NCBI GenBank assembly: GCA_965662195.1
Contig: CBFIHA010000003.1
Span: 25,959-89,958 of the forward strand
Direction: 5' to 3'
Length of the DNA stretch: 64,000 nucleotides
DNA from: UBA1268 sp965662195
GTDB taxonomy: Bacteria > Planctomycetota > Planctomycetia > Pirellulales > UBA1268
The notes beneath the pieces were generated by a model, which saw nothing but the letters and a program-made list of their open reading frames with translations, was not told where the DNA came from and ran no database searches. Shown here piece by piece: positions 1 to 8,657 of this stretch (the stretch's first letter is position 1; every line of letters begins with the position of its first letter). A program made the position numbers and the translations under genes.

Positions 1-995
1 CCGGCCAGGTCCGCCGCCATCACGAAGGCTTGGCGGTCGATACCGGGGAAGGCGATGGTGCTGACATGGGGGCTGCGGGGGCCGGTGGCGGCGATGATCA
101 CCGGCCCGATGCCGGCCTTGCGGCTGCAATCCACCAGGTGCTGCTCAAACCGCTGCTGCAGCCGCTCCAGCCGGGTCGCCTCGCCCTGCTGCCGGGCGAC
201 GGCCAGCGACACTGCCAGCTGGCAGCCGGCAATCAGGGCGACTGGCTCGGTTCCCCCGCGTAGCTGCAACTGCTGCGTGCCGTGGAACAGCGGCGTCAGC
301 TCGAGGCCAGATCGGATGATCAGGCAGCCGATACCCCGCGGGCCACCGAACTTGTGCGGGGTGAAACAGAGGCTGGTCACCCCAAGATCGTCAACGTCGA
401 TCGGCAGCCGGCCGACCGCCTGGGTGGCATCTGTGTGCAGCAGACAGCCGGGGGCCTGCCGTGCCAGCAGGCTCGCCAGTCCTGGGAGATCCTCGATGCT
501 GCCGCTTTGACCACAGATGAGCGTCGTGGCCAGCAGCTGCGTACCGGGCTGATTGGCGGCCTGGTGTCCGGCAGCCAGCCAGTCGGTCAGGGCCGCCTGA
601 TCAAGCTGTCCGGCCGGCGTCAACGGCAGGCTGGTCGGCTCGGCCCGGTTTCCCGCACTGGCAGCGGCCAGTCGCAGGCTGTCGTGATCCCGCGGGCTGG
701 CGGCCAGCCGCAGTGGTTGGCCGGTGGCAGGCTCAGCAGGCAGCAGCCCGTGGACGGCGAGATGGTTGGCCTCCGTGGCCCCAGAGGTGAAGACCAGTCG
801 GGCCGTCGGGCAGCCGAGGTCGGCCAGCAGCTGCTCGCGGGCCTCGTCGAGGATCCGGCGGGCCTGCCGGCCAGCGGTGTGGGGGCTCGACGGATTGGCG
901 AAGACCTCGGCCTGCACACAGGCCACCCGATTGGCAACCTCGGGGTCGAGCGGCGTGGTGGCGGCGTGGTCGAGATAGATCGCGCGGGGTGGCAT
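1..995 (-). CDS. Cysteine desulfurase (NifS/IscS class), partial
   Basis: PLP enzyme that removes sulfur from L-cysteine for Fe-S clusters and tRNA thiolation. From the ATG at 993-995 the minus-strand frame stays open to the window edge, giving 331 N-terminal residues. It opens with YLDHAATTPLDPEV, then shows FTSGATEANHLAVHG, HTDATQAVG and the PLP-binding lysine in TPHKFGGPRGIG (about residue 215). The catalytic cysteine loop normally lies about 120 residues beyond that lysine, just outside the window, so its presence and the group I/II assignment cannot be checked. The start is 2 bases after the gmd stop, so the two are probably cotranscribed. The mnmA product at 46721-47860 needs such a sulfur donor; a link is inference. 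Confidence 0.93.
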   Translation of the reverse strand, partial: MPPRAIYLDHAATTPLDPEVANRVACVQAEVFANPSSPHTAGRQARRILDEAREQLLADLGCPTARLVFTSGATEANHLAVHGLLPAEPATGQPLRLAASPRDHDSLRLAAASAGNRAEPTSLPLTPAGQLDQAALTDWLAAGHQAANQPGTQLLATTLICGQSGSIEDLPGLASLLARQAPGCLLHTDATQAVGRLPIDVDDLGVTSLCFTPHKFGGPRGIGCLIIRSGLELTPLFHGTQQLQLRGGTEPVALIAGCQLAVSLAVARQQGEATRLERLQQRFEQHLVDCSRKAGIGPVIIAATGPRSPHVSTIAFPGIDRQAFVMAADLA

Positions 996-997
996 CG

Positions 998-2047
998 CTA
1001 GCAGCCCGTTGTCCGCCCCACCCGGGGCACCGACCCTGTGGCCCGTTCCTGCTGGGCCAGCTCCAGATCGGCATCGACCATCATGGCAATGAGGTCGGTG
1101 AAGCTCACCCGCGGCTGCCAGCCGAGCTGTACCCGGGCCTTGCTGGCGTCTCCGACCAGCAGATCGACTTCGGCCGGCCGCTCCAGCCGCTCGTCGTGGA
1201 CAACGTGATCGCGGTAGTCGAGGCCGACGCGGCCGAAGGCGGCTGCGCAGAGATCGCGCACCGAGTGGGTCTGGCCGGTGGCAATGACAAAGTCATCAGG
1301 CGTTTCCTGCTGCAGCATCAGCCACATCGCCTCGACGTAGTCACCGGCGAAGCCCCAGTCGCGGCGGGCTTCGAGATTGCCCAACGGCAGGTTCGCCTGC
1401 AGCCCCAGGCTGATCCGGGCCGCGGCCTGCGTGACTTTGCGGGTGACGAAGTTCTCACCCCGGCGGGGACTTTCATGGTTGAACAGGATGCCGCTGGAGG
1501 CATGCAGGCCATAGCTCTCCCGATAGTTGATGGTGATCCAGTGGCCGTAGAGTTTGGCGACGCCATAGGGCGACCGCGGATAGAAGGGCGTTGTCTCCCG
1601 CTGGGGTGTCTCCTGCACCTTGCCGAAGAGTTCAGAACTGGAGGCCTGATAGAATCGCACCTGCTGCCCGGAGGAATCCTGAAAGTCGCGTACCGCCTCG
1701 AGCAGCCTCAGGACACCGACGGCGGTGACTTCGGCGGTGTAGCTGGCCTGATCAAAACTCACCCGCACATGGCTCTGCGCGGCCAGGTTATAGACCTCCT
1801 GGGGCTGCACCTCACGGACGAGTCGCACCATGCTCATGGTGTCGGCCAGATCCCCGTAGTGAAGTTTCAGGCGCGTGGTGGCGGCTGGAACAGTCCTGGT
1901 GAGCTGGTCGATCCGTTCGCGTCGGAGGCTGCTCGACCGGCGGATCATGCCGTGGACCTCATAACCCTTGGCGAGCAGCAGTTCGGCCAGGTAGGAGCCG
2001 TCCTGACCGGTTATGCCGGTGATCAGTGCGCGGGGGGGGATGGTCAT
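998..2047 (-). CDS. gmd: GDP-mannose 4,6-dehydratase
   Basis: Cytosolic extended short-chain dehydrogenase that converts GDP-mannose to GDP-4-keto-6-deoxymannose, the first step towards GDP-fucose, GDP-rhamnose and related sugars for surface glycans. The 349 residues are the normal family length. The NADP-binding motif GITGQDGSYLAE is at the N-terminus, the active-site YxxxK is in SPYGVAKLYGHW, and family landmarks include IRRSSS, YNLAAQSHV, LFNHESPRRGENFVTRK and GNLEARRDWGFAGDYV. The cysteine desulfurase gene follows 2 bases after its stop. No GDP-fucose synthase is visible, so the final sugar is unknown. Confidence 0.96.
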   Translation of the reverse strand: MTIPPRALITGITGQDGSYLAELLLAKGYEVHGMIRRSSSLRRERIDQLTRTVPAATTRLKLHYGDLADTMSMVRLVREVQPQEVYNLAAQSHVRVSFDQASYTAEVTAVGVLRLLEAVRDFQDSSGQQVRFYQASSSELFGKVQETPQRETTPFYPRSPYGVAKLYGHWITINYRESYGLHASSGILFNHESPRRGENFVTRKVTQAAARISLGLQANLPLGNLEARRDWGFAGDYVEAMWLMLQQETPDDFVIATGQTHSVRDLCAAAFGRVGLDYRDHVVHDERLERPAEVDLLVGDASKARVQLGWQPRVSFTDLIAMMVDADLELAQQERATGSVPRVGRTTGC

Positions 2048-2146
2048 GGGGGGCCGGTGGCGAAACGGTCTGTCGGAGAACCCTTGTCATGGTAACGCCG
2101 GGCCAGAGATGTGAGAATTTTCCTTTTGGGATGCGGCGGCCATACA

Positions 2147-2161
2147 TTGAACTGGGTTCAA
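2147..2161. promoter_or_regulatory. Short perfect palindrome between divergent genes
   Basis: TTGAAC-TGG-GTTCAA, a 6-base inverted repeat with a 3-base spacer, lies between gmd (minus, start 2047) and the small gene starting at 2240 (plus). It has the form of an operator for a dimeric regulator and loosely resembles GAAC-N4-GTTC boxes, but the spacer is one base short. A role is inference only. Confidence 0.22.
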
Positions 2162-2174
2162 CAGTGGCCTCGGG

Positions 2175-2187
2175 CAGACAGAGCCTA
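2175..2187 (-). repeat. 13-base match to the terminal repeat of the element at 59.6 kb
   Basis: Read on minus, TAGGCTCTGTCTG here is identical to the outer 13 bases of the left end of the MITE-like element at 59555-59715 together with its TA. No second inverted end is visible within about 200 bases, so it is a solo relic or coincidence. Confidence 0.25.
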
Positions 2188-2239
2188 GCACAGGACGCCA
2201 GTGGCAGGCCGCAGGCCGGCAGCATGAAATGGTGGCTCT

Positions 2240-2578
2240 ATGCTCAATCGCAGTGCGGCTGTCATCGGCCCGGAGCCGATTTTTTTGGAATGGCTGCAGA
2301 CGATCGGCGTGTCTGTCGCTTCAATCGGCGGAAGGTCAACGGGGGCCGACCGGCGGGTCTACCTGATTCCCGCCTGCGCCACCGCCGACGAGGGCGAGGA
2401 GGTCATCGAAGACCTCTTCCAGGAGATCTTCCTCCGGGAGCTGCGGGCCTGGCAGGCCGATGCAAGCAAGTGGCCCGACATCAGTGATTTCCGGCTGTTC
2501 ACCCGCTGGTTCACCGTCGATGTCGTGCCGGTGGTGGCCGACATTGGCCGGGGTGAGCTGGCTGAGGAAGAGCCCTGA
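2240..2578 (+). CDS. Conserved hypothetical protein, acidic, 112 aa
   Basis: I do not recognise a named family. The protein is acidic, with a compositionally normal core: VYLIPACATADEGEEVIEDLF, then RELRAWQADASKWPDISDFR and FTVDVVPVVADIGRGELAEEEP. No signal peptide, membrane segment or cysteine motif is visible. The spaced acidic and aromatic pattern and lack of low-complexity runs argue for a real cytoplasmic protein rather than a chance frame. It stands alone on plus, divergent from gmd and convergent with the FKBP gene (28 bases between the stops). Start taken as the ATG at 2240; a weak purine-rich stretch precedes it. Confidence 0.65.
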   Translation: MLNRSAAVIGPEPIFLEWLQTIGVSVASIGGRSTGADRRVYLIPACATADEGEEVIEDLFQEIFLRELRAWQADASKWPDISDFRLFTRWFTVDVVPVVADIGRGELAEEEP

Positions 2579-2606
2579 GTGGCACTGGTTTGCCGATGAT
2601 CATCGG

Positions 2607-3092
2607 CTACTTCACGTCGAGCAGTTCCACGACGAAATGCAGTGTGGCGTTGGGGGGAATGACCGGCGGGGCACCGCGGGCGCCGTAGCCGATCGCACTC
2701 GGGATCTGCAATTCAATCATGCCCCCCTTGCCGACCAGTTGCATGCCCTCAGTCCAGCCGGGAATGACCCGGTTGAGTGGGAATTCAATCGACTCGCCCC
2801 GCTTGTAGGAGCTGTCGAAGACGGTGCCGTTGTCGAGCCAGCCGTGATAGTGAACCGAGACGGTGTTGCTGGCGGCCGGCTTTTGTCCGCTGCCGGCCCG
2901 GAGAACGCGGAATTCAAGGCCTGAGTTCGTCTTGGTGAAGTTCTTCGGGGCATCGGCGTCTACCTGGCCGGCACCCTGGGGCAGTGTGGGGAGGGGAACG
3001 TCGGAAGCGGGGGTGTCGGCGGCCATGGCGGTTGCACTCACAGTGAAAAGGGAGACGAGCAGGGCCGCAGAAAACGGGGCGACAGCATGCAT
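2607..3092 (-). CDS. FKBP-type peptidyl-prolyl cis-trans isomerase, exported
   Basis: Folding catalyst acting on prolyl bonds of exported proteins. A signal peptide (hydrophobic ALLVSLFTVSATAMAA, cleavage near residue 25) precedes a linker and one FKBP domain (about residues 57-161). FKBP landmarks are VSVHYHGWLDNGTVFDSSY, the F-P-L-N-RVIPGWTEGMQLV segment, IPSAIGYG and PPNATLHFVVELLDVK at the C-terminus, which line the proline-binding pocket. It lies 120 bases downstream of pepP on the same strand and could be read from the same transcript. The linker length resembles FkpA/Mip-type proteins without their N-terminal dimerisation domain. Confidence 0.95.
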   Translation of the reverse strand: MHAVAPFSAALLVSLFTVSATAMAADTPASDVPLPTLPQGAGQVDADAPKNFTKTNSGLEFRVLRAGSGQKPAASNTVSVHYHGWLDNGTVFDSSYKRGESIEFPLNRVIPGWTEGMQLVGKGGMIELQIPSAIGYGARGAPPVIPPNATLHFVVELLDVK

Positions 3093-3212
3093 GGGAAGAC
3101 TCCGGGGAATAGTTTTTCAGATTCTACCCAAAACACCCGCTGGCTGTCGCGTCGGGGTTCCCCGCACCGGCTAGCGGGACGTTCCCGGCAGCCCCCCCCG
3201 CCGTCCTTGAAG

Positions 3213-4499
3213 CTATCCGTCCATCCAGGTCTCGATCTCGTCAGGTTCCAACGGCACGTCGGCACAGAGATCGACCGGCCCGTCGGCAGTGACCAGCACG
3301 TCGTTTTCCAGCCGGATGCCGATGCCCTCTTCCGGCACATACAGCCCTGGCTCAACCGTCATCACCCAGCCCGGCTCGAGCGGTCCGTCGGGTGGGGCGA
3401 GGTCGTGGACCCCCAGTCCCAGGGAGTGGCCCAGCCCATGCATGAAATACTTCCGGCAGGCTGGGTTCTCCGCGGTGTCGGCCGCCAGTTCATCACGGGT
3501 GATCAATCCAAGGGTCACCAGTTCTTCGGCCATCTGGCGTTGGGCGGCCCGCTTCCACTCCCGCAGGCTTGCCCCGACCACCGTCCGCTCAATCGAACTT
3601 TTCAGCACCCGCAGGACCGCTTCGTAGAGTTCTCGCTGCCGGGGCGTGAACCGGCCGCTGACCGGAAACACCCGGGTCAGGTCAGCCGTGTAGTTGGCAT
3701 AGCTGGCCCCGATGTCAAAGAGCACGAGGTCGCCGTCCTGGCAGGGCTGGTCGTTATCGAGATAGTGCAGCGTGCAGGCGTTTTTGCCCCCGGCGACGAT
3801 CGGCTCGTAGCCGAAGACCGCCCGGTTGCGGGTGAACTCACCGATAAATTCTGCTTCGAGTTCATACTCCATCACCCCCGGCCGCAGGCAGGCCGCGACC
3901 CGGTCAAAGCCCTGGCGGGTGATACTGACCGCATGGCGGATCAGGTCGACCTCAGCCGGATCCTTCACCGCCCGCAGGCGACGGAGGATCGGGGCCAGCC
4001 GCCCGTAGTGGTGCAGCGGATAGCGAGCCAGCAGTTGCCGGGCTAGCCGCAGGTCCCGCTGTTCGACCTCCAGGCTTGCCCGTTCGTGTTCGTTGGCGTT
4101 CAGGAACACCTGCTCGCTTGAAACCATCAGGCTGTGCAGCACCGCCGGCAGGTCACTCAGCCAGCGGATCGTAGCCACGCCCGAGACTGTCCGGGCCTCA
4201 TCCTTCGACAGGCTGTGGCCCTCCCAGGTGGCAAGATGTTCGTTTGGCTGCCGGATGAAGAGCAGCTCTCGCTGGGCCGGGTCGACCGCATCGGGGGCGA
4301 GCACCAGCACACTTTCGACCTGTTCGATGCCGGAGAGCCAGAACAGGTCAGCCGCCGGGATCAATCGCGACACGCCGTCGCCATTGGTGGGCGGGGTATC
4401 AGCTGCATGGACGATGGCCAGGCTGTTCGGTGGCAGTTCCGCCACCAGCCGCTGCCGGTGGTCACAGAAAAGAGCAGGGTCGATCGAAGCGTGTCGCAT
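3213..4499 (-). CDS. pepP: Xaa-Pro aminopeptidase (M24B)
   Basis: Dinuclear-metal peptidase removing an N-terminal residue that precedes proline, cytosolic. The 428 residues have the two-part family layout: an AMP_N domain (about 1-135, with ADLFWLSGIEQVESVLVLAPD) and the pita-bread M24 domain (about 170-415). All five metal ligands are visible in order: D in LVLFDIGASY, D in YTADLTRVF, H in HGLGHSLGLGVHD, E in VMTVEPGLYVP and E in GIRLENDVLVT. A small membrane protein gene ends 57 bases upstream and the FKBP gene lies 120 bases downstream on the same strand; both neighbours suit protein turnover or quality control, though an operon is only inferred. Confidence 0.96.
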   Translation of the reverse strand: MRHASIDPALFCDHRQRLVAELPPNSLAIVHAADTPPTNGDGVSRLIPAADLFWLSGIEQVESVLVLAPDAVDPAQRELLFIRQPNEHLATWEGHSLSKDEARTVSGVATIRWLSDLPAVLHSLMVSSEQVFLNANEHERASLEVEQRDLRLARQLLARYPLHHYGRLAPILRRLRAVKDPAEVDLIRHAVSITRQGFDRVAACLRPGVMEYELEAEFIGEFTRNRAVFGYEPIVAGGKNACTLHYLDNDQPCQDGDLVLFDIGASYANYTADLTRVFPVSGRFTPRQRELYEAVLRVLKSSIERTVVGASLREWKRAAQRQMAEELVTLGLITRDELAADTAENPACRKYFMHGLGHSLGLGVHDLAPPDGPLEPGWVMTVEPGLYVPEEGIGIRLENDVLVTADGPVDLCADVPLEPDEIETWMDG

Positions 4500-4556
4500 C
4501 AGCAGTCCGGGATGGCTCGGGGCGTCGCTGCAGGATCTTGCAGCCTGCCGGATAGC

Positions 4557-4844
4557 CTACCGCCGCCTGGCATCCTGCAGGCTACGTAATTCCTGCGCAG
4601 CCCTCGTGGCTTCTTTTTCGACTTCGTGTTCAACCTGTTTGGCCCGCTCCTTGTTGACGGTGAAGCTTGGCCGGCTGCCGGTCCACGAGATCGTGACGAT
4701 GCCGGTCAGCACCAGGGCCGGGACGACAATGATGATCAGGGTTGAGACCCAGCGGGAGGTGACGACCTGACGGACTGGGGCGGGCATGCCGGAGGTGACG
4801 ATGCCGAGGAGCTGTTGGGCGAAGGTCTGTTTGCTGCGGGCCAT
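4557..4844 (-). CDS. Small single-pass membrane protein with coiled-coil tail
   Basis: Not a family I recognise. From the ATG at 4842-4844 it is 95 residues: a short N-terminal segment, one transmembrane helix around residues 35-52 (VSTLIIIVVPALVLTGIV), then a charged helical tail rich in K, E and R (KERAKQVEHEVEKEATRAAQ) that should form a coiled coil. The frame extends upstream to 4937, but that stretch is arginine/proline-rich and overlaps the terminator hairpin, so the internal ATG is preferred. It precedes pepP by 57 bases. No function is assigned. Confidence 0.68.
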   Translation of the reverse strand: MARSKQTFAQQLLGIVTSGMPAPVRQVVTSRWVSTLIIIVVPALVLTGIVTISWTGSRPSFTVNKERAKQVEHEVEKEATRAAQELRSLQDARRR

Positions 4845-4919
4845 GGTAAGGTCCTGGGACGGGGAGCGGGCGAGGCCGGTCGGAGGCCGGCCCTGGCAGG
4901 GCCGCAGACTGTAGGAAAC

Positions 4920-4958
4920 AAAAACGCGGCGAAGCAAGGGCTGCTTCGCCGCGTTTTT
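4920..4958 (-). terminator. Strong intrinsic terminator hairpin
   Basis: A perfect 17-base-pair inverted repeat with a 5-base loop; the arm core is CGCGGCGAAGCA and both outer ends are A/T runs, so it could stop transcription from either side. It lies 55 bases beyond the stop of the DUF1501 gene (5013-6314, minus) and before the small membrane protein gene, where the upstream three-gene cluster should end. Confidence 0.85.
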
Positions 4959-5012
4959 TCAGCAGAACACGCTGGGCTATTGCGGTCGAAATCGACCTGC
5001 CGAACGACCGTC

Positions 5013-6314
5013 CTACGTCAGCACGTCGTAGATCGGGTCGCCACCACCACCGATCTTGAAGGGCCGGCCACTGGGCGAGAAGTGCTCCTTGAAGGGGTCG
5101 AGCCCACAGGCCACGGTGATCGTGCTGTTGAAGTCGGTGAGGCCGACCGGATCCTCGTCGATGCCATGGCCCCGCTCATCCGACTTGCCGTAGATGGCAC
5201 CACCTTGGACGCCCGCCCCCGCCAGCAGGAATGAGAAGGCGGCCGGATGATGGTCGCGGCCGGCGTTCTGATTGATGCCGGGCGACCGGCCGAACTCGCT
5301 GGTCAGCACGATCAGGGTCTCATCGAGCATGCCGCTGCTGTCGAGGTCACGGATCAGTGAACCGAGGGCCTGGTCCATTTCACCCCCTCTGCTGGCCATG
5401 TTGGTGGCCACGCTGTCGTGCATGTCCCAGCCACCGTACTCGACCTCGACGAACCGCACCCCCGACTGCACCAGCCGACGGGCGAGGAGCGCCCCCTGAC
5501 CGATCCGGGAATCACCGTAGCGTTCCCGCACCTCTTCTGGCTCTTGCTCAAGGTCAAATGCTTCCAGATCTTTGCTGCCCATCAGCGTGACGGCATCCTT
5601 GTACATCTGGTCATAAGACTCGATCTGATAGCCGTTGTAGCGACTCTTGAACTTCGCATCGATCCGGTCGGCCAGTGACAGCCGACGCTTGAAGGCCTTC
5701 TCACTAAGATACTCCGGCAATTCCGTGTTCTCGATGCCCTTGGCCGGGTCGGCCACCGGCACCGGGGTGAGTGAGGGATCGAGGAAGCCGGCTCCTGGGT
5801 GGCCGTTGCCATTACCGACCAACACGAACGGAGGCAGCGTCGGGCTGAGCTTGCCCATCGTGTTGACAATCCAGGCCCCCATCGAAGGATGTCGGATGCT
5901 GTTGAGCACCGGGTAGGACGTCTTCAGCCAGTAGCGGCCCTTTTCGTGGTCGGCCGTTTCGGTTGTCATCGAACGAACAATGGCGAGCTTATCCTGGAGT
6001 TCGGCCAGGTTTTTCATCGGTGAGCCGAACTTCACACCTGGGGTCTTCGTGCTGATGGCCTCAATGTCGCCCTGCACATCTGGGACTTCTGGTTTGGGGT
6101 CGAAGGTGTCGATGTGGCTCATCGCCCCACTCATGTAGAAGTAGATCACCTGCTTGGCCTTCTTGCTGCCGGCAGCAGGTGCCGCTTCGAGCATGCGGTT
6201 CCAGCCCGACAGCAGGCTGACCCCGAGGGTGGACTGGGCGATACCCGACATGATGGCCCGGCGGGTGTGCCGGTCATCGAGCAACTGCAGGCCCTGGCGA
6301 AGGTCACGGGACAT
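5013..6314 (-). CDS. DUF1501 domain protein (sulfatase-like fold), exported
   Basis: DUF1501 proteins belong to the alkaline phosphatase/sulfatase-like superfamily and are abundant in planctomycetes, usually beside DUF1549/DUF1553 genes; their reaction is unknown. The N-terminus has an RR pair and hydrophobic stretch (TRRAIMSGIAQSTLGVSLLSG), suggesting Tat-type export. Family landmarks: IYFYMSGAMSHIDTFDPKP, MTTETADHEKGRYW, HPSMGAWIV, RYGDSRIGQGALLARRLV, VEVEYGGWDMHD, LTSEFGRSPGINQNAGRDHH and GKSDERGHG. The 433 residues are typical. It follows the DUF1549/DUF1553 gene at 6386 by 71 bases and is followed by the terminator at 4920, so it probably ends that operon. Confidence 0.93.
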   Translation of the reverse strand: MSRDLRQGLQLLDDRHTRRAIMSGIAQSTLGVSLLSGWNRMLEAAPAAGSKKAKQVIYFYMSGAMSHIDTFDPKPEVPDVQGDIEAISTKTPGVKFGSPMKNLAELQDKLAIVRSMTTETADHEKGRYWLKTSYPVLNSIRHPSMGAWIVNTMGKLSPTLPPFVLVGNGNGHPGAGFLDPSLTPVPVADPAKGIENTELPEYLSEKAFKRRLSLADRIDAKFKSRYNGYQIESYDQMYKDAVTLMGSKDLEAFDLEQEPEEVRERYGDSRIGQGALLARRLVQSGVRFVEVEYGGWDMHDSVATNMASRGGEMDQALGSLIRDLDSSGMLDETLIVLTSEFGRSPGINQNAGRDHHPAAFSFLLAGAGVQGGAIYGKSDERGHGIDEDPVGLTDFNSTITVACGLDPFKEHFSPSGRPFKIGGGGDPIYDVLT

Positions 6315-6385
6315 GGGACTGGTTCCTGGGGGAGTGGCGGCTGGTAATGGGTGAAACGGTTGGTCGAAGCTCGAGTTGCGGAACG

Positions 6386-8428
6386 CTACTCGATGAACAT
6401 GAACTCACGGGTGTTGAGCAGGGCCCAGATCAGGTTGCCGCAGCCGGCGGCCGGTGTTTCGGCCTGCTTGATTTCCCGCTCGGCGAGCTGACGCATCTGG
6501 GAAGTTGGCTTATGGGTCAGGATCGCCAGAAAGATCGTGTCGACGGCCCCCCGCATGGTCTTCTGCTTGGCGACCTCGTCGTAGATCACCGAGCCCTGCT
6601 CGAGCATGGCATGGGTCATCCAGCCGTTGAACAGCGTGAGGATCTGCGGCACCGTCGCCACCTGCCGGGCGGTCTCGATCGCCAGCCGGTCGCCCTGGCC
6701 AAACTGCTGCATCAGATGGTTGGCCGGACTCGGCTGGGGCAGCTCGCTGGCCCGTACCAGCTGCAGCCCCTTGTAGCTGCAACGATTCAGCTGTCCGCGG
6801 AAGTCATTCCTGATCTGTTTGTAGGTCTCGTAGGCCTCCACGAACTGCTCGTAGCTGACCGCTGAAACATCGACACTGATGCCCGGAGCGAGCTCTGCAA
6901 CGGTCGGCCGCTGGTAGGCCCATTCATTGACCGCGATGAGCGTCAGCAGGGAATCCCAGAGCTGCTCCGCGGTCATCCGCTTCAGGGCCGGTGCGGTATA
7001 GCGATAGGGCTCTTCCGCGGTCGAGTCATACTCCACCGCCAGTCGCTGGTAGACATCGGTTGAGACCAGGGTGCGGACAAACTCCCGCAGGTCGAAGTCG
7101 AGCCGGAGCATTTCGTCGGTGAGGTGCTCGAGCAGTTCGGGAATGGCCGGAATGTTGCCTTCCTGGAAGTCGTCGACCGGCTCGACCAGACCGACGCCCA
7201 TCACTTTTTTCCACATCCGGTTGGCGATCGTGCGGGCGAACTGCCGATTGTCCCGAGAGGTCAGCCAGACTCCGAACTGGGTTCGCTTGTCGGCATTTTG
7301 GGCAGCACTGGGAATTTCCCCCCAGAGGACGGTCGGTTTGATGACATCGAGCGGCTGGGCGTCGTCGTAGCGGTAGTCGTATGGCAGCCGGAATTCGGTG
7401 TCGAGATTGCTGACCATTTTGGTCAGGGCTTCGAGATAATCGCGGGATCCCCGGTCGATTTCGCCTGCGTCCTCCGCCAGCCCGCGCTCGTAGTTGATTT
7501 TGCTGATGTTGTAGACCAGGTCATCCTGGTTCTTAAAAAAGGCGGTCGCTGCCGCCGAGAGATCTTCGGCTGACCCCACGCCGGCAGCCGTGTTCAGGTT
7601 GCCAAAGAGCACCTGATTGATTGAGTAGCGGGTGCCGTTGGTCAGCCCGGCCAGCTTGTAAAAGTCTTGCTGGGTCCACTTGTCGAAGGGATGGTCGTGG
7701 CACTGGGCACAGCCGATCTGGGTGCCCAGAAAGATCCGCACGGTGTTGTCAAGGTAGACCAGCGGTGTTCCGACATCCCGCAACTGGAACCCGGCGGCTG
7801 GGTTCTCCGAGATCCGTCCGGTGGCAGTCAGCATCTCGAAGACTAACTCATCGTAGGGCCTGTTCTCGGCGATCGACTCCTTGACCCAGGCCATGTAGGG
7901 CTCGAACCAGACCTCACGGCTGGGCCGCTCGCGGAGCCTGAGGATGTCGGCCCAAAAGTTGTAGAAGTGGCTGACGTAGCCGGGACTCTCCAACAGGTCA
8001 TCAATCAGTTTGCCTCGCTTGGCCGAGCCGCTGGCAGCACAGAACGACTCAGCCTCTTCAATGGTCGGGATGCGGCCGGCCAGTTCGAGATAGACCCGGC
8101 GGACGAACTCATGGTCATCGGTCTTGCTATTGGGCTCGGCCCCATGTTCCTGCCAGTAGGCCCGGAGAATGGCATCAATCTTCGCGGCTGCGGCTTCGAC
8201 CGCTGGACGAGCCTTGCGGTCGATCGGGGCGACCTTCATGACCGGCCCGTCGGGCTTTTCGGTCACTGCCTTGGGCAGTTTGCTCGCCGGCGGTTTCCAT
8301 TCTTTTTTGGGCTTGGCCGCCTCGGCAGCAGCCGGCACCAGCAGCCCCGCTGCACCGCAGCAGGCCACAAAGAGGATTCCCCGTCCGGTTGACCTGATGA
8401 ATCCCCAAGGGGTTTTCATGCCGCGCAT
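6386..8428 (-). CDS. DUF1549/DUF1553 (PSCyt2/PSD1) exported protein
   Basis: Planctomycete-type protein of unknown activity. A signal peptide (GILFVACCGAAGLLVPAAAEA) precedes DUF1549 (about residues 65-290) and DUF1553 (about 370-640). DUF1549 contains GTQIGCAQCHDHPFDKWTQ, a CxxCH motif compatible with covalent heme. DUF1553 shows QFGVWLTSRDNRQFARTIANR and a C-terminal NTREFMF. I chose the ATG at 8426-8428, which has GGAGG a few bases upstream; the frame opens at 8488. Unlike the gene at 19109-21562 it lacks an N-terminal PSCyt1 cytochrome domain. It is closely similar along its whole length to the product of 8658-10739, so the two are a tandem duplication. The DUF1501 gene follows. Confidence 0.93.
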   Translation of the reverse strand: MRGMKTPWGFIRSTGRGILFVACCGAAGLLVPAAAEAAKPKKEWKPPASKLPKAVTEKPDGPVMKVAPIDRKARPAVEAAAAKIDAILRAYWQEHGAEPNSKTDDHEFVRRVYLELAGRIPTIEEAESFCAASGSAKRGKLIDDLLESPGYVSHFYNFWADILRLRERPSREVWFEPYMAWVKESIAENRPYDELVFEMLTATGRISENPAAGFQLRDVGTPLVYLDNTVRIFLGTQIGCAQCHDHPFDKWTQQDFYKLAGLTNGTRYSINQVLFGNLNTAAGVGSAEDLSAAATAFFKNQDDLVYNISKINYERGLAEDAGEIDRGSRDYLEALTKMVSNLDTEFRLPYDYRYDDAQPLDVIKPTVLWGEIPSAAQNADKRTQFGVWLTSRDNRQFARTIANRMWKKVMGVGLVEPVDDFQEGNIPAIPELLEHLTDEMLRLDFDLREFVRTLVSTDVYQRLAVEYDSTAEEPYRYTAPALKRMTAEQLWDSLLTLIAVNEWAYQRPTVAELAPGISVDVSAVSYEQFVEAYETYKQIRNDFRGQLNRCSYKGLQLVRASELPQPSPANHLMQQFGQGDRLAIETARQVATVPQILTLFNGWMTHAMLEQGSVIYDEVAKQKTMRGAVDTIFLAILTHKPTSQMRQLAEREIKQAETPAAGCGNLIWALLNTREFMFIE

Positions 8429-8657
8429 AGCAACCTCCACAACAATGGCCCCGATAATTACCCTGATTCTAAAGCCTGTCATCGGCAATGGAAAGACTTT
8501 TCCTGGGGCGATCTTCGCGGTTTTGGGGGATTGCAGGGCATTTTCTGCGCAACCCTGCCGAGGTGGTGCCCGGCATTGGCGGCGTTGGCGGCAGCCGGCG
8601 AGAGGAGGTTTTCATCGTAGCATCAGCGTTTTTGCTGCTGTTCCGCGGTGCCGCTGC

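Noticed and set aside
989..2095. Long plus-strand open frame of 368 codons
   Set aside because: It is the antisense of gmd, which has complete family motifs on minus; long antisense frames are expected in GC-rich DNA.
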